From Acidimicrobiia bacterium (GTDB lineage: Bacteria; Actinomycetota; Acidimicrobiia; Acidimicrobiales; Aldehydirespiratoraceae), in the NCBI GenBank assembly GCA_022828135.1, contig JAJEJB010000056.1:122747-186746 (forward strand): a stretch of DNA of 64,000 nt, given 5' to 3'. This document shows, in pieces, positions 45,118 to 55,246 of this stretch. A model generated the notes under the pieces. That model made no database searches. It was not told the origin of the DNA and was given only the letters and a program-made list of their open reading frames with translations. Position 1 is the first letter of the stretch; each line of letters begins with the position of its first letter. A program made the translations under genes and the position numbers.

Positions 45118-45516
45118 TCAGACCCTTCTGCGCTTGGGCTGGCGGCAGCCGTTGTGGGGCACCGGAGTGACGTCGGTTATGCCGGTCACGTCGATGCCGA
45201 TGTTCTGAAGCGACCGGATGGCGGTCTCGCGGCCCGATCCCGGGCCCTTGACCTGAACATCGACCTTGCGCAGGCCGTGCTCCATCGCCTTGCGAGCGGC
45301 CTGCTCAGCGGCCATCTGCGCCGCGAAGGGCGTCGACTTGCGCGAGCCCTTGAAGCCGACGTTGCCCGCAGACGCCCACGAGATCACGTTGCCCTGAAGG
45401 TCGGTGATGGTGATGACGGTGTTGTTGAACGAACTCTTGATGTGAGCCACGCCGTGGGTCACGTTCTTGCGTTCACGCTTGCGAGTGCGCCTTCTGTCCG
45501 ACGATGGTTTCGCCAT
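45118..45516 (-). CDS. rpsK: 30S ribosomal protein S11
   Basis: 132 residues with [44 protein letters not shown] and the C-terminal [16 protein letters not shown], all diagnostic. One base separates its stop from the rpsD start. Confidence 0.97.
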   Translation of the reverse strand: MAKPSSDRRRTRKRERKNVTHGVAHIKSSFNNTVITITDLQGNVISWASAGNVGFKGSRKSTPFAAQMAAEQAARKAMEHGLRKVDVQVKGPGSGRETAIRSLQNIGIDVTGITDVTPVPHNGCRQPKRRRV

Positions 45517-45521
45517 TGCGC

Positions 45522-45899
45522 CTACTTCTTGACCTTCTTCTTGCCGGCCACGGTCCGCTTCGGACCCTTCCGGGTGCGGGCATTGGTATGGGTCCGCTGA
45601 CCCCGCACGGGAAGACCGCGACGGTGACGAAGACCCTGGTAGCAGCCGATCTCCATCTTCCGCTTGATGTCCTGGGAGACGGCCCGCCGCAGGTCGCCCT
45701 CCACCCGCAGGTTGGCGTCGATGAAGCCCCGGAGCTTCGCCACCTCGTCGTCGGTGAGGTTGCGCACCCTGGTGTCGGGGTTGATCTCGGCGGCCTCGCA
45801 GACCTGCTGCGCGGTGCTTCGGCCGATCCCGTAGATGTAGGTGAGGGAGATCTCCACCCGCTTCTCGCGCGGGATGTCCACTCCGGAGATGCGCGCCAT
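45522..45899 (-). CDS. rpsM: 30S ribosomal protein S13
   Basis: 125 residues: [26 protein letters not shown], the H2TH-like core, and [28 protein letters not shown] near the end. First large gene of the alpha operon, next to rpmJ. Confidence 0.97.
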   Translation of the reverse strand: MARISGVDIPREKRVEISLTYIYGIGRSTAQQVCEAAEINPDTRVRNLTDDEVAKLRGFIDANLRVEGDLRRAVSQDIKRKMEIGCYQGLRHRRGLPVRGQRTHTNARTRKGPKRTVAGKKKVKK

Positions 45900-45900
45900 C

Positions 45901-46014
45901 TCAGCCCTGCCTCTGCTTGTGGCGAGCGTTGTCGCAGATCACCATGACGCGCCCGCGCCGGCGGATGACCTTGCACCGGTCGCAAATCTTCTTGACGCTG
46001 GGTCGGACCTTCAT
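45901..46014 (-). CDS. rpmJ: 50S ribosomal protein L36
   Basis: 37 residues, [20 protein letters not shown] at the start. The zinc ligands C11, C14, C27 and H32 are all present (zinc-binding C+ form). Between infA and rpsM as in most bacteria; 1 nt from rpsM. Confidence 0.96.
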   Translation of the reverse strand: MKVRPSVKKICDRCKVIRRRGRVMVICDNARHKQRQG

Positions 46015-46027
46015 GGCTGGTTGATAC

Positions 46028-46252
46028 TCACTTGTAGCGGTAGGTGATTCGGCCCCGCTGGAGGTCGTACGGCGTCACCTCGACTTGGACGCGGTCCCCG
46101 GGCAGTATCCGGATGTAGTGCATCCGCATCTTGCCCGAGATGTGGGCCAGCACGTAGTGGCCATTCTCGAGTTCGACGCGGAACATTGCGTTGGGAAGGG
46201 ATTCCGTGACGGTTCCCTCCAATACGATCGCGTCCTCTTTCGGCTTCGGCAG
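46028..46252 (-). CDS. infA: Translation initiation factor IF-1, CTG start
   Basis: 74 residues of S1-like OB fold: [39 protein letters not shown] and RGRITYRYK. Relatives begin MPKPKED, and here the codon at that place is CTG (46252-46250). A perfect AGGAGG (46265-46260) stands 7 nt before it. The only ATG in frame is 54 nt upstream without a ribosome site and would add 18 alien residues, so CTG is my choice. IF-1 binds the ribosomal A site during initiation. Confidence 0.92.
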   Translation of the reverse strand: MPKPKEDAIVLEGTVTESLPNAMFRVELENGHYVLAHISGKMRMHYIRILPGDRVQVEVTPYDLQRGRITYRYK

Positions 46253-46371
46253 TGTCTGTCCTCCTGCGGGATGAGCCCCGGTCGGCGCGCGCCAGCGCCG
46301 GCCCAAGGCCGAAGTGCAACGCTATCTGTGACCGGCCGGCCATCCAACCCCCAGAGGCTGAGCGAAGCGAA

Positions 46372-46415
46372 GCCGTGGCCCGAGCGGCCCGTGAGCGCAG
46401 CGAACAAGAGCGGGA
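46372..46415. repeat. 44-bp intergenic repeat, copy 2 (inverted)
   Basis: Exact reverse complement of 42254-42297, located in the 194-base gap between adk and infA where map (methionine aminopeptidase) stands in many bacteria. The adjoining GAGGCTGAGCGAA (46354) resembles GAGGCTGAGTGAA at 57901. Nothing else is seen in the gap. Confidence 0.9.
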
Positions 46416-46446
46416 GACCACAACCATCGGCGTCGAGGGGCCCGGA

Positions 46447-47019
46447 TCAACCGCGGCTTCGTTCGACGGCTGACACCACCCGTTCGAACACTTCGTCGGG
46501 CGTGCCGACACCGTCGACGGTGGCGAGCAGCCCGCGGGCCTCGAACCAGTCGCGCAGCGGAGCGGTCTGCTCCTCATACAACTCCAGACGGCGCTGTATC
46601 GCCTCGAGAGTGTCGTCGGAGCGGCCCCGGTCCAGCATCCGGGCCGTGACCTCGGCGATGGGCACGTCGATGTTCAGGGCCACGTCGAGACGGTGGCCCC
46701 CCTCGTCCAGGACGGCCTCCAGGGCGTCGGCCTGATCGGCGGTACGCGGGTAGCCGTCGAGCAGCACCCCGGCCTCCGCAACGTCGTCGCGGGCCAGCCG
46801 GTCGCGCACGATCCCGTTCATGATGTCGTCGCCTACCAGCCCGCCCTCGTCCATGATGGCCTTGGCCTGCCGACCCAGTTCGGTGCCGGCCGCCACCGCG
46901 GCCCGCAGGGCGTCGCCCGTGGACAGATGCACGCATCCGAACCTGTCTGTCAGGCGCTCGGATTGCGTGCCCTTGCCCGAACCCTGCCGGCCCAGGATCA
47001 CCATGCGCAGAGGAGCCAT
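46447..47019 (-). CDS. adk: Adenylate kinase (short form)
   Basis: 190 residues. P-loop GRQGSGKGTQSERL near residue 10, HLSTGDALRAAV, and LLDGYPRTADQADAL. The LID is the short form without the zinc-finger insert, as in mycobacteria. It interconverts AMP, ADP and ATP. The secY stop region lies 6 nt upstream, so it is co-transcribed with the translocase gene. Confidence 0.95.
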   Translation of the reverse strand: MAPLRMVILGRQGSGKGTQSERLTDRFGCVHLSTGDALRAAVAAGTELGRQAKAIMDEGGLVGDDIMNGIVRDRLARDDVAEAGVLLDGYPRTADQADALEAVLDEGGHRLDVALNIDVPIAEVTARMLDRGRSDDTLEAIQRRLELYEEQTAPLRDWFEARGLLATVDGVGTPDEVFERVVSAVERSRG

Positions 47020-47025
47020 CCGGAG

Positions 47026-48354
47026 CTACTTCAGGAAGCCTTCGTAGTTCCTCATCATCAACTGGCTGTCGATCTGCTTCATCGTCTCGAGCGCCACGCC
47101 GACCGCGATGAGCAGTGAGATCCCTCCGAAAGCGAAGTTGAAGGCGCCGCCGCCCGAACCCGCGTCCACGTCGGTGCCGATGGTCACCGCCACCAGGATC
47201 GAGGGAACCAGCGCCACCGAGGCGATGAAAAGGGCTCCGGGCAGGGTGATGCGCGAGAGGATCTTGGCCAGGTAGCGCTCGGTCTGGACTCCGGGCCGGA
47301 TCCCCGGGATGAACCCACCCTGCTTGCGGATGGTGTCAGCCTGCTTCACCGGGTCGAAGGTGATGGCCGTGTAGAAGTACGCGAATCCGATGATCATCAG
47401 ACCGTAGAAGAACATGTACACCGGGCTGGTCGGATAGGTGAGGTGGTCGTTGACGAAGTCCTTGATGGTGCGGCCGATGCCGCCGTCGGGCATGGCCGCG
47501 CCGATCAGGGTGGGCAGGTACAGGACCGAGCTGGCGAAGATGATCGGTATCACGCCCGATTGGTTGACCTTCAGCGGGATGTAGGTGCTCTGACCGCCAT
47601 ACATGCGCCGGCCCACCACCCGCTTGGCGAACTGCACCGGGATGCGGCGCTGGCCCTGCTCCACGAACACGATGCACACCATCAGGATCACCGCCACCAC
47701 GATGAAGCCGACCAGAGCGTCGTTTCCGTTGTTGGCCCTGACCGCGGTGATCTGGGCCGGCAGCGCAGACACGACGCTGGTGAAGATGAGCAGCGACATG
47801 CCGTTGCCGATGCCGCGCTGGGTGATCAGCTCTCCCATCCACATCAACAGGGCGGTGCCCGTGGTGAGGGTCAGAACCACTACGAACACGGCCCACACGG
47901 TGAAGTTGGGGAGCAGGTCGATCCCGCCCACCAGGGCGCCGCTGTGGAACAGGAACGCGAAGCTGGTCGACTGGAGAAGGGCGATGCCGACGGTGAGGTA
48001 CCGCGTCCACTGGGTGATCTTGCGCTGGCCCACCGCACCCTGCTGCTGCCACTGCTCGATGCGGGGAATGACCACGCCCAGGATCTGCATGATGATCGAT
48101 GCCGTGATGTAGGGCATGATCCCCAGAGCGAAGATGGCGAACTGGGTGAGCGCGCCGCCCGAGAACAGCTGCACGAACCCGAGGATCCCACCCGACGTGT
48201 TGGCCTGGTCCCGCATCAACTGGACTGCGTCGGTGTCCACGTAGGGCGCCGGGATGAAGGCGCCGAGACGGTAGACCGCGATGATGAACAGCGTGAAGAG
48301 GATCTTGTTGCGCAGATCCGGGATGCGGAACATGTTCAGCACGCGGTTCAGCAC
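47026..48354 (-). CDS. secY: Protein translocase subunit SecY
   Basis: 442 residues with ten membrane helices; RNKILFTLFIIAVYRLGAFIPAP begins helix 1, LFSGGALTQFAIFALGIMPYITASI is the plug/TM2 region, and GFIPGIRPGVQTERYL is the ribosome/SecA-binding loop. It forms the Sec channel with SecE and SecG. It is embedded between rplO and adk in the spc operon. Confidence 0.97.
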   Translation of the reverse strand: MLNRVLNMFRIPDLRNKILFTLFIIAVYRLGAFIPAPYVDTDAVQLMRDQANTSGGILGFVQLFSGGALTQFAIFALGIMPYITASIIMQILGVVIPRIEQWQQQGAVGQRKITQWTRYLTVGIALLQSTSFAFLFHSGALVGGIDLLPNFTVWAVFVVVLTLTTGTALLMWMGELITQRGIGNGMSLLIFTSVVSALPAQITAVRANNGNDALVGFIVVAVILMVCIVFVEQGQRRIPVQFAKRVVGRRMYGGQSTYIPLKVNQSGVIPIIFASSVLYLPTLIGAAMPDGGIGRTIKDFVNDHLTYPTSPVYMFFYGLMIIGFAYFYTAITFDPVKQADTIRKQGGFIPGIRPGVQTERYLAKILSRITLPGALFIASVALVPSILVAVTIGTDVDAGSGGGAFNFAFGGISLLIAVGVALETMKQIDSQLMMRNYEGFLK

Positions 48355-48405
48355 GGCCGCCTCCCGGTGCTCGTCGGGTGCGCAGCGGTCCTCATGGCAC
48401 AGCCG

Positions 48406-48909
48406 TCAGCGATTGGTGTGCTGGTTGTAGCTGCCGTGGGGCGGCCGGCGATCACCCCAGGGCTTGGCGATGATCTCGACGCTGCCGCCGGCTGCGGCAA
48501 TGGCCTCCGCCGCAGATGCCGACACGGCGTGGGCCTTCACCCGCACCGCCCGGCTGATCTCGCCCCGGCCCAGCACCTTCACGAGCGCCTTCTTGCCGAC
48601 GAGGCCCCGCTCGCGCAGTATCTCCGGCGAGATCTCGTCCAGGCCGGCGGCCTCGATCGTGTCTAGGTTGACGGGCTGGTACTCGACCCTGAACGGGTTG
48701 GTGAATCCCCGCCACTTGGGGACGCGGCGAAGCAGCGGCATCTGACCGCCTTCGAAGCCGACGGGCACCTTGCTGCGGGCCTTCTGGCCCTTCATGCCGC
48801 GGCCCGCGGTCTTGCCGCCGCGCCCTGCGATGCCCCGGGCCACGCGCTTGGACCTCTTGCGGGCCCCCGGAGCGGACCGCAGATCGTGCAGCTTCGTCTG
48901 CTCTGTCAT
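48406..48909 (-). CDS. rplO: 50S ribosomal protein L15
   Basis: 167 residues from ATG 48909: HDLRSAPGARKRSKRVARGI, the GGKTAGRGMKGQKAR signature and GFEGGQMPLLRRVPKWRGF. It is ~20 residues longer than usual at the C-terminus (KPWGDRRPPHGSYNQHTNR). Its start overlaps the rpmD stop (ATGA). Confidence 0.95.
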   Translation of the reverse strand: MTEQTKLHDLRSAPGARKRSKRVARGIAGRGGKTAGRGMKGQKARSKVPVGFEGGQMPLLRRVPKWRGFTNPFRVEYQPVNLDTIEAAGLDEISPEILRERGLVGKKALVKVLGRGEISRAVRVKAHAVSASAAEAIAAAGGSVEIIAKPWGDRRPPHGSYNQHTNR

Positions 48910-49088
48910 CCGTCCACCTCCTCTACGGAGACCAAGTGGGGAACCCGTTGGATCATGCCGCGGATCTCGGGACGGTCGGGCAGGGTGTTGCTCCGGCCGA
49001 TCCGTCCCAGGCCGAGGGCTCGAAGCGTACCGCGCTGCTTGGGCTTCGAGCCGATGGCCGAGCGGACCTGGGTCACCCGAAGAGCCAT
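48906..49088 (-). CDS. rpmD: 50S ribosomal protein L30
   Basis: 60 residues, [20 protein letters not shown] ... LGLGRIGRSNTLPDRPEIRGMI. The ATG 49088 shares a base with the rpsE stop; GTG 49091 is an alternative start. Overlaps rplO by 4 nt. Confidence 0.94.
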   Translation of the reverse strand: MALRVTQVRSAIGSKPKQRGTLRALGLGRIGRSNTLPDRPEIRGMIQRVPHLVSVEEVDG

Positions 49089-49672
49089 CACTCCTCCTCA
49101 GCCTCGTCGCTGCGCTGGGCCGCCGCGGCCCGGTCCATCCGGGTGGTCTGGTACGCGTCCCACAGGCCCTTGGGCAAGAAGTCGGTGGGGTCCAGGCCCC
49201 GCAGGCGGGCAACCTCGTCGGGGCGGCGCAGCGACTGCAGCCCGCTGATGGTGGCCCTGGCCACATTGATGTGGTTGGGCGAGCCGAGCGACTTGCACAG
49301 CACGTCGCCGATGCCCGCCTCTTCGAGGATGGCCCGGGCCGCGCCGCCTGCGATCACACCGGTTCCGGGAGCGGCCGGCTTCAGCAGCACCCGGCCGGCT
49401 CCGGTCGTGCCGATCACGGGATGCATGATCGTGCTGCCCGCCATCGGAACCTCGAACACGTTCCGCCTGGCTTCCTCAGTGCCCTTCTGGATGGCCAGGG
49501 GCACCTCCTTGGCCTTCCCGTAGCCCAGGCCGACCCGGCCGGCACCGTCGCCGATCACGACCAGCGCCGTGAAGGAGAAGCGGCGTCCGCCCTTGACCAC
49601 CTTGGCGACCCGGTTGATGTTGATAACCCGCGACTCTCGCAGCGGAGGACCGCCCGTGCGCTCCTCGCTCAT
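49088..49672 (-). CDS. rpsE: 30S ribosomal protein S5
   Basis: 194 residues: [22 protein letters not shown] (double-stranded RNA-binding fold), [17 protein letters not shown] and [17 protein letters not shown]. Its start shares a base with the rplR stop. The acidic/Gln-rich tail is slightly extended. Confidence 0.96.
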   Translation of the reverse strand: MSEERTGGPPLRESRVININRVAKVVKGGRRFSFTALVVIGDGAGRVGLGYGKAKEVPLAIQKGTEEARRNVFEVPMAGSTIMHPVIGTTGAGRVLLKPAAPGTGVIAGGAARAILEEAGIGDVLCKSLGSPNHINVARATISGLQSLRRPDEVARLRGLDPTDFLPKGLWDAYQTTRMDRAAAAQRSDEAEEE

Positions 49673-50037
49673 CAGAACTCCAATCCTGCCGCGCGAGCCG
49701 CGTCGGCGAGCTCGGCCACCCTGCCGTGGTACTTGTAACCGCCCCGATCGAACACCGCGGTCGTGATTCCTGCTTCCGATGCGCGCTGCGCGATCCGCGT
49801 CCCCACCGTGCGGGCCGCGACCACATTTCCGCCCGGAGCGGAACGAAGGTCGGCCTCCAGCGTGGACGCCGACACCAGGGTGACGCCCTCGATGTCGTCG
49901 ATGAGCTGTACGGAGATGTGCCGGCTCGACCGGAACACCGACAGACGCGGCCGGCCGGCCGTGCCCTGCACCTTCTTGCGGACGCGACGGTGACGGCGGA
50001 TGCGGCCCTCCCGGCGCTTTCTGGCCTGATCGACCAT
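49672..50037 (-). CDS. rplR: 50S ribosomal protein L18
   Basis: 121 residues from ATG 50037. Basic N-terminus [40 protein letters not shown] and the C-terminal [20 protein letters not shown]. Binds 5S rRNA with L5. 2 nt from rplF. Confidence 0.95.
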   Translation of the reverse strand: MVDQARKRREGRIRRHRRVRKKVQGTAGRPRLSVFRSSRHISVQLIDDIEGVTLVSASTLEADLRSAPGGNVVAARTVGTRIAQRASEAGITTAVFDRGGYKYHGRVAELADAARAAGLEF

Positions 50038-50039
50038 GA

Positions 50040-50579
50040 CTACTTCGCCGCCTTTCCGGCCTTGCGCTTGACCCGCTCGTCGACGTAGCGGATTCCCTTC
50101 CCCTTGTAGGGCTCGGGCGGGCGCCACTTCCTGATGTCGGCTGCCACCTGGCCGACGAGCTGTTTGTCGATGCCCTTGACGAGGATCTGGGTGCGCTGCG
50201 GGACCTCGAACTCCACGCCCTCGGGCGCAGCGATCTTCACGGTGTGGCTGAAGCCCAGGGACAGCTCCAGCGAGGTGGGGGTGGACTCCGCGACCCTGTA
50301 GCCCACGCCTTGGATCCGCAGTTCCTTGGTGAAACCCTCGGTCACCCCGGTGACCATGTTCTGCACCAGGCTCCGGGTCAGGCCGTGCAGCGATCTGCTC
50401 TGGGCGGTGTCGTCGGGACGCTCGACGTGCAGGATGCCATCGTCGGCGCGCAGCGTGATCTCGCCGGGCAGGTCCCGGCTCAGCGTGCCCTTGGCTCCGG
50501 TCACGACCACCCTCCGGCCGTCGACATCGATCTCCACGCCGCTGGGGACCGTGATCGGGGAATTCCCGACGCGACTCAT
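50040..50579 (-). CDS. rplF: 50S ribosomal protein L6
   Basis: 179 residues with [17 protein letters not shown] at the start and the C-terminal [25 protein letters not shown]. Two tandem L6 folds are visible. Ordinary in all respects. Confidence 0.97.
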   Translation of the reverse strand: MSRVGNSPITVPSGVEIDVDGRRVVVTGAKGTLSRDLPGEITLRADDGILHVERPDDTAQSRSLHGLTRSLVQNMVTGVTEGFTKELRIQGVGYRVAESTPTSLELSLGFSHTVKIAAPEGVEFEVPQRTQILVKGIDKQLVGQVAADIRKWRPPEPYKGKGIRYVDERVKRKAGKAAK

Positions 50580-50586
50580 TACGGGA

Positions 50587-50991
50587 TCACCACACGTAGC
50601 AGAGGATCTCGCCGCCCATGCGGTTCCTCCTCGCCTCTCGATCGCTCATCAGACCCCTGTTGGTCGACACCACGGCCACTCCGAGCCCGCCCTGCACCCG
50701 CGGGATCTCGTCGCGCTTCCGGTAGATGCGCAGCCCCGGCTTGGAGATTCGCCGCAGTCCGCGGATGACGCGGTCGCGCTCGGGGGAGTACTTCATCTCG
50801 ATCGTGAGCGTCTTGCCCGGCCGAGACGTGTTGTCCTTCTCGGCGTAGGACGCGATGTAGCCCTCCCGCTGCAGTACATCGGCCAAGGCCAGCTTGCGCT
50901 TCGACGACGGCATGGAAACCTCGTCGTGCATAGCCACATTGGCGTTGCGGATGCGGGTCAGCATGTCTGCGATCGGATCTGTCATCGTCAT
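50587..50991 (-). CDS. rpsH: 30S ribosomal protein S8
   Basis: 134 residues, [22 protein letters not shown] at the start, [13 protein letters not shown] and the C-terminal [29 protein letters not shown] 50991 or the third-codon ATG 50985 may start it. Confidence 0.96.
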   Translation of the reverse strand: MTMTDPIADMLTRIRNANVAMHDEVSMPSSKRKLALADVLQREGYIASYAEKDNTSRPGKTLTIEMKYSPERDRVIRGLRRISKPGLRIYRKRDEIPRVQGGLGVAVVSTNRGLMSDREARRNRMGGEILCYVW

Positions 50992-51003
50992 CGGCAGGTC
51001 ACC

Positions 51004-51189
51004 TCACCAGCTCGCCTTCTTCACGCCGGGCAACTCCCCGGCATGGGCGAGGTCGCGCAGGCATATGCGGCACAGGCTGAACTTCCTGTACACGGAACGG
51101 GGCCGGCCACAAACACGGCACCGCGTGTAGGCCCGCACCTTGAACTTCGGAGTGCGTTGCTGCTTCTCCTTCAGAGCCTTCTTGGCCAT
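51004..51189 (-). CDS. rpsN: 30S ribosomal protein S14, zinc type Z
   Basis: 61 residues with the zinc ribbon [11 protein letters not shown]...LCRIC (C-x2-C, C-x2-C) and the [10 protein letters not shown] ending. The short zinc-binding form is standard in the spc operon of actinobacteria. Confidence 0.96.
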   Translation of the reverse strand: MAKKALKEKQQRTPKFKVRAYTRCRVCGRPRSVYRKFSLCRICLRDLAHAGELPGVKKASW

Positions 51190-51192
51190 CGC

Positions 51193-51762
51193 TCATTGCC
51201 CCTCTCGGCGGAACGGAAACCCGAACGCCTCCAGGAGCGCCCGGCCCTCAGTGTCCGACTCGGCTGTCGTGACGATCGTGATGTCCATCCCCCGGGTGGC
51301 GTCGACCGTGTCGTAGTCGATCTCCGGGAAGATGAGCTGCTCGGTGATCCCGAAGGTGTAGTTGCCGCTGCCGTCGAAGGACCGCAGCGGCAGCCCGCGG
51401 AAGTCTCGGATGCGTGGAATGGCCAGCGTGATGAGCCGGTCGAAGAACTCGTACATGCGGTCACCACGCAGGGTGACCTTGCATCCGATGGCCATGCCGG
51501 CACGCAGCTTGAAGCTGGCCAGTGACCGCTTGGCCCGGGTGATGACCGGCTTCTGGCCTGAGATCACGGCCAGGTCGGCCAGTGCGCCCTCCAGCAGCTT
51601 CGCCTGGGTGATGGCATCGCCCACGCCCATGTTGAGCACGATCTTGGAGAGCTTGGGCACCATCATCACGTTGGACAGCTCCAACTGCTCGACGAGTGCC
51701 TGCTTGATCTCGGTGTCGAACGCGGTGCGCAGCCGGGGCCGGTAGTCGGTTGCGGTGCTCAC
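51193..51762 (-). CDS. rplE: 50S ribosomal protein L5
   Basis: 189 residues from GTG 51762, overlapping the rplX stop as GTGA. It has [41 protein letters not shown] and the C-terminal [15 protein letters not shown]. It binds 5S rRNA and the P-site tRNA. Confidence 0.96.
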   Translation of the reverse strand: MSTATDYRPRLRTAFDTEIKQALVEQLELSNVMMVPKLSKIVLNMGVGDAITQAKLLEGALADLAVISGQKPVITRAKRSLASFKLRAGMAIGCKVTLRGDRMYEFFDRLITLAIPRIRDFRGLPLRSFDGSGNYTFGITEQLIFPEIDYDTVDATRGMDITIVTTAESDTEGRALLEAFGFPFRREGQ

Positions 51763-52109
51763 AGGTCGGCCCCCGTGCGGCGGCAGATACGGACCTTGGT
51801 GCCCTCGGGCGTGAACCGGTAGCCCACCCGGGTGGGCTTGCCGTCGGTCGGGCTCACCAGGGCGACGTTGGACGCGTCGATGGGCATCGTCTTCTGGATG
51901 ATGCCGCCCTGCTGCACGTTGCGGGTGGGTGCCTGATGCCGCATGGCGACGTTGACACCTTCGACGATCACCTTGCCCTCCGCAGCAATGACCCGTTCGA
52001 CCGTGCCCTCCAGGCCGGCGTCCTTGCCGGTCAGCACGACGACCCGGTCGCCCTTGACGATCTTCATGGAGCGCCGGGACGGGCGAGAGCTCTTGGAGCC
52101 TCTGGCCAT
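51759..52109 (-). CDS. rplX: 50S ribosomal protein L24
   Basis: 116 residues; the KOW motif [22 protein letters not shown] and [13 protein letters not shown] are intact. The first ~14 residues ([12 protein letters not shown]) are an added basic tail. Confidence 0.95.
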   Translation of the reverse strand: MARGSKSSRPSRRSMKIVKGDRVVVLTGKDAGLEGTVERVIAAEGKVIVEGVNVAMRHQAPTRNVQQGGIIQKTMPIDASNVALVSPTDGKPTRVGYRFTPEGTKVRICRRTGADL

Positions 52110-52478
52110 CTACAGCACCTCCGGTGCCAGCGACACGATGCGCATGAACTGCTTGTCTCGAAGCTCGCGGCCCACCGGCCCGAAGATGCGGGTACCCCGG
52201 GGTTGGTCCTGCTCGTTGATCAGGACCGCGGCGTTCTCGTCGAAGCGGATGTAGCTGCCATCGCCCCGGCGCTTCTCCTTGCGGGTGCGCACGACCACGC
52301 AACGCACAAGGTCGCCCTTGCGGACCTGCGCGCCTGGGATGGCGTCCTTGACCGTGGCCACGAACACGTCGCCGACCGATGCATAGCGGCGCTTGGAGCC
52401 GCCGAGCACCTTGATGCACAGCACCTCCTTGGCACCGGAATTGTCGGCGACGCGCAGCCGGGACTCCTGCTGGATCAC
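52110..52478 (-). CDS. rplN: 50S ribosomal protein L14
   Basis: 122 residues: [27 protein letters not shown] and the C-terminal [23 protein letters not shown]. It overlaps the rpsQ stop by 4 nt. Confidence 0.97.
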   Translation of the reverse strand: MIQQESRLRVADNSGAKEVLCIKVLGGSKRRYASVGDVFVATVKDAIPGAQVRKGDLVRCVVVRTRKEKRRGDGSYIRFDENAAVLINEQDQPRGTRIFGPVGRELRDKQFMRIVSLAPEVL

Positions 52479-52753
52479 TTGGCCCGCTCCAAGATCTCCA
52501 CCAGGCGCCAGCGCTTGGTCTTGGACAGCGGCCGGGTCTCGGCCACCCGCACGAGGTCGCCCAAACCCAGGGTGTTGTCGGCATCGTGGACGGTGAGGCG
52601 GGACCTGCGCTGAACCGTCTTGTCGTAGCGCGGGTGCCGGACCCGCTCGGTGGCCTCGACGATCGCCGTCTTGTCCATGCGGTTGGAGACCACGACACCC
52701 TCCCGCACCTTGCGGCCGTCGCGGCGCGTTCCTGAGTCTTCAGCCATCGTCAT
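52475..52753 (-). CDS. rpsQ: 30S ribosomal protein S17
   Basis: 92 residues with [25 protein letters not shown] (OB fold) and [25 protein letters not shown]. It overlaps both neighbours by 4 nt. Confidence 0.96.
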   Translation of the reverse strand: MTMAEDSGTRRDGRKVREGVVVSNRMDKTAIVEATERVRHPRYDKTVQRRSRLTVHDADNTLGLGDLVRVAETRPLSKTKRWRLVEILERAK

Positions 52754-52977
52754 CTCCCCTCGACTGCCATCTCGGCCTCCGCGGCCGCGATCTCGCGGGC
52801 CCGCAGCTCGGTGAGCATGCGAGCGATGTCACGGCGCACCTGCTTGAGGCGAGCCGGGTTGTCCAGCTGACCGGTGGCGAGCTGGAAGCGCAGATTGAAC
52901 AACTCCTCCTTCGCCTCCGACAGGCGCTCGATCAAATCGGTGTCGCCGAGATCGGTCAGGGCCTTGGCGCGGGCCAT
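52750..52977 (-). CDS. rpmC: 50S ribosomal protein L29
   Basis: 75 residues: two helices with [40 protein letters not shown]. It lies at the tunnel exit, a docking point for signal recognition particle and trigger factor (family knowledge). It abuts rplP. Confidence 0.95.
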   Translation of the reverse strand: MARAKALTDLGDTDLIERLSEAKEELFNLRFQLATGQLDNPARLKQVRRDIARMLTELRAREIAAAEAEMAVEGR

Positions 52978-53394
52978 CTAGAACCCCTCCTCCCGAGCGA
53001 TGAAGCGGGCCTTCATGGGCAGCTTTTGAATGGCCCGGTCGATGGCGCCCCGTGCGATGCCCTCGTCGTGGTAGGACAGCTCGAACAGGACGCGGCCGGG
53101 CCGCACGACTGCCACCCAGTGCTCGGGGTTGCCCTTGCCCGACCCCATCCGCGTCTCGGCCGGCTTCTTGGTCACCGGCTTGTCGGGGAACACGTTGATC
53201 CAGACCTTGCCGCCCCTCTTGATGTGACGGGTCATGGCCACACGGGCAGCCTCGATCTGGCGGGATGTGAGCCACCCGGGCTCGAGGGCCTGGATGCCGA
53301 AGTCGCCGTGGGCGACCTCGGTGCGTCCCTTCGAGACCCCCTTGGTACGGCCCCGATGGTGCTTGCGGTGGCGAACCTTGCGCGGCATCAACAT
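52978..53394 (-). CDS. rplP: 50S ribosomal protein L16
   Basis: 138 residues: [71 protein letters not shown]. The ATG 53388 (MPRKV) is an alternative start. Confidence 0.96.
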   Translation of the reverse strand: MLMPRKVRHRKHHRGRTKGVSKGRTEVAHGDFGIQALEPGWLTSRQIEAARVAMTRHIKRGGKVWINVFPDKPVTKKPAETRMGSGKGNPEHWVAVVRPGRVLFELSYHDEGIARGAIDRAIQKLPMKARFIAREEGF

Positions 53395-53408
53395 CGTCGT
53401 CAGCTCTC

Positions 53409-54308
53409 TCAGTCGTCGCCTGGGCGGAAGTGAGGCGTCTCGTGGTGCTCGCGGGTGGAGGCCTCGATGGCGGCCTCCTCGTCGAGCAGCTTCTCGAACT
53501 CCGGATCGGCCTCGCCGATGAGCGGCGCCGGCTCCTCGTCGACTATCTCGTCGCTGAACTCGCGACGCCGGGCTGCCGAGGACGAGACGATCTTGCGGGG
53601 CCTGGCCCCGGGGCCCGATGTCTCCCCCGCGGCCATGGCGGCCTCCTTGGAGGCCTTGTCCTCGGAGAGCGTCTTGTAGGGCAGGATGTCGCCCTTGTAG
53701 AGCCACACCTTCACACCGATCCGGCCGTAGGTGGTACGGGCCTCGCGGAATCCGTAGTCCACGTCGGCCCGAAGGGTGTGAAGCGGCACCCGCCCCTCGC
53801 GGTACCACTCGGTGCGGGCCATCTCCGAGCCGCCCAGCCGCCCGGAGCACTGCACCCGGATTCCCAGAGCACCGGCCCGCTGGGCGTTCTGCACGGCCCG
53901 TTTCATCGCCCGACGGAAAGCCACGCGGCCAGTGAGCTGGTCGGCAACTCCCTGGGCGATCAGAGCGGCGTCGAGTTCGGGCTGCTTGATCTCCTGGATA
54001 TTGAGCTGCACCCGAGGGTTGCCGCTGATCTCGGTGAGGCCGGCCCGCAGCCGGTCGGCTTCAGCGCCGCGCCGGCCGATCACGATGCCGGGCCGCGCGG
54101 TGTGCACATCGACACGCAGGCGATCGCGGGTGCGCTCCACCTCCACGCGGCTGATGGCCGCATGAGGCAACTCGGTCATCAAGAAGTCCCTGATCTTCCA
54201 GTCCTCGATGACGTTGTCCGCATACTCCTTGCGGTCGGCGAACCAGCGGCTCTTCCATTCGGTGGTAACGCCCAAGCGGAACCCGTAGGGGTTGACCTTC
54301 TGACCCAT
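53409..54308 (-). CDS. rpsC: 30S ribosomal protein S3 with acidic C-terminal extension
   Basis: 299 residues against ~210-275 for most. KH domain ([19 protein letters not shown]) and the C-terminal RNA-binding part ([27 protein letters not shown]) are standard. The last ~75 residues (after [10 protein letters not shown]) are acidic and low complexity. The start overlaps the rplV stop by one base. Confidence 0.96.
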   Translation of the reverse strand: MGQKVNPYGFRLGVTTEWKSRWFADRKEYADNVIEDWKIRDFLMTELPHAAISRVEVERTRDRLRVDVHTARPGIVIGRRGAEADRLRAGLTEISGNPRVQLNIQEIKQPELDAALIAQGVADQLTGRVAFRRAMKRAVQNAQRAGALGIRVQCSGRLGGSEMARTEWYREGRVPLHTLRADVDYGFREARTTYGRIGVKVWLYKGDILPYKTLSEDKASKEAAMAAGETSGPGARPRKIVSSSAARRREFSDEIVDEEPAPLIGEADPEFEKLLDEEAAIEASTREHHETPHFRPGDD

Positions 54309-54964
54309 CAGCCGCTCCCGTCAGCCTTGTCGGACTCTTCATCGTCGCCAGACTCTTCAACGTCGGACTCTTCAACGTCGTCTGCGTCGCCGGCCATGGC
54401 GGCCTCGGTGGCCTCGACCACGGCAGCGGCCTGGGCCTCCACGTCGGCTTCCGCCTCCACTTCCTCTTCTTCGGCTTGCTCGTCGGATGCCGGGGCCTCC
54501 GGCTGGTCCGCGGCGCGGGACCGAGCCACCCGGCGGCGGCGGGCCTCCGCGGCGGCGACGCCCCGCTGTGACTGCTTGGCCCGCACCTTCTCGAGCGTCT
54601 CGGGGTCGTAGCGGCTCACGATCACCGTGATGTGGCACGTGCGCTTGCGGATGCGGGTGGCCCGACCCCGGGCCCGGGGCCGCCAGCGCTTGAGAGTCGG
54701 CCCCTCATCGGCATAGCAGGCCGACACGTACAGCTCGTCGGCGTCGAGACCGTCGTTGTGCTCGGCATTGGCCAGGGCCGAGTCCAGGACCTTGCCTATG
54801 GGCCGGGCAACGTCGCGGTCCGAGAAGGCCAGGATGTCCTGGGCGTCGGCACAACTCTTGCCCCGGATGAGGTCGAGCACCTCGCGGGCCTTGTACGCCG
54901 AGCTGCGCACGTAGGAGGCTCGTGCCCGCGTTCCGGGCCGCTCGTTGGTCTTGACCCCGACCAT
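54308..54964 (-). CDS. rplV: 50S ribosomal protein L22 with long acidic extension
   Basis: 218 residues, about twice the normal length. L22 proper occupies residues 1-120 ([60 protein letters not shown]). The rest is Ala/Glu/Asp rich and includes a direct 15-nt repeat encoding DVEES twice near the end. Start ATG 54964 overlaps the rpsS stop. Confidence 0.95.
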   Translation of the reverse strand: MVGVKTNERPGTRARASYVRSSAYKAREVLDLIRGKSCADAQDILAFSDRDVARPIGKVLDSALANAEHNDGLDADELYVSACYADEGPTLKRWRPRARGRATRIRKRTCHITVIVSRYDPETLEKVRAKQSQRGVAAAEARRRRVARSRAADQPEAPASDEQAEEEEVEAEADVEAQAAAVVEATEAAMAGDADDVEESDVEESGDDEESDKADGSG

Positions 54965-55242
54965 CAGCGACGAGCCCCCCGCTCCTGGCCGGCGTGGAAC
55001 CGGAACGTACGGGTGGGTGCGAACTCGCCCAGCTTGTGGCCCACCATCGACTCGGTGATGTAGACCGGCACGTGCTTGCGGCCGTCGTGCACCGCCAGCG
55101 TGTGACCCACCATGTCGGGGATGATGGTGGACCGGCGCGACCACGTCTTGACGACCCTCTTCTCGTTGCGCTCGTTGAGCTCGTCAATCTTGCGCAGCAG
55201 ATGGTCGTCCACGAAGGGACCCTTCTTGAGGCTGCGAGGCAT
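54964..55242 (-). CDS. rpsS: 30S ribosomal protein S19
   Basis: 92 residues: [49 protein letters not shown] and [16 protein letters not shown]. 4 nt behind rplB. Confidence 0.97.
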   Translation of the reverse strand: MPRSLKKGPFVDDHLLRKIDELNERNEKRVVKTWSRRSTIIPDMVGHTLAVHDGRKHVPVYITESMVGHKLGEFAPTRTFRFHAGQERGARR

Positions 55243-55246
55243 GGCT

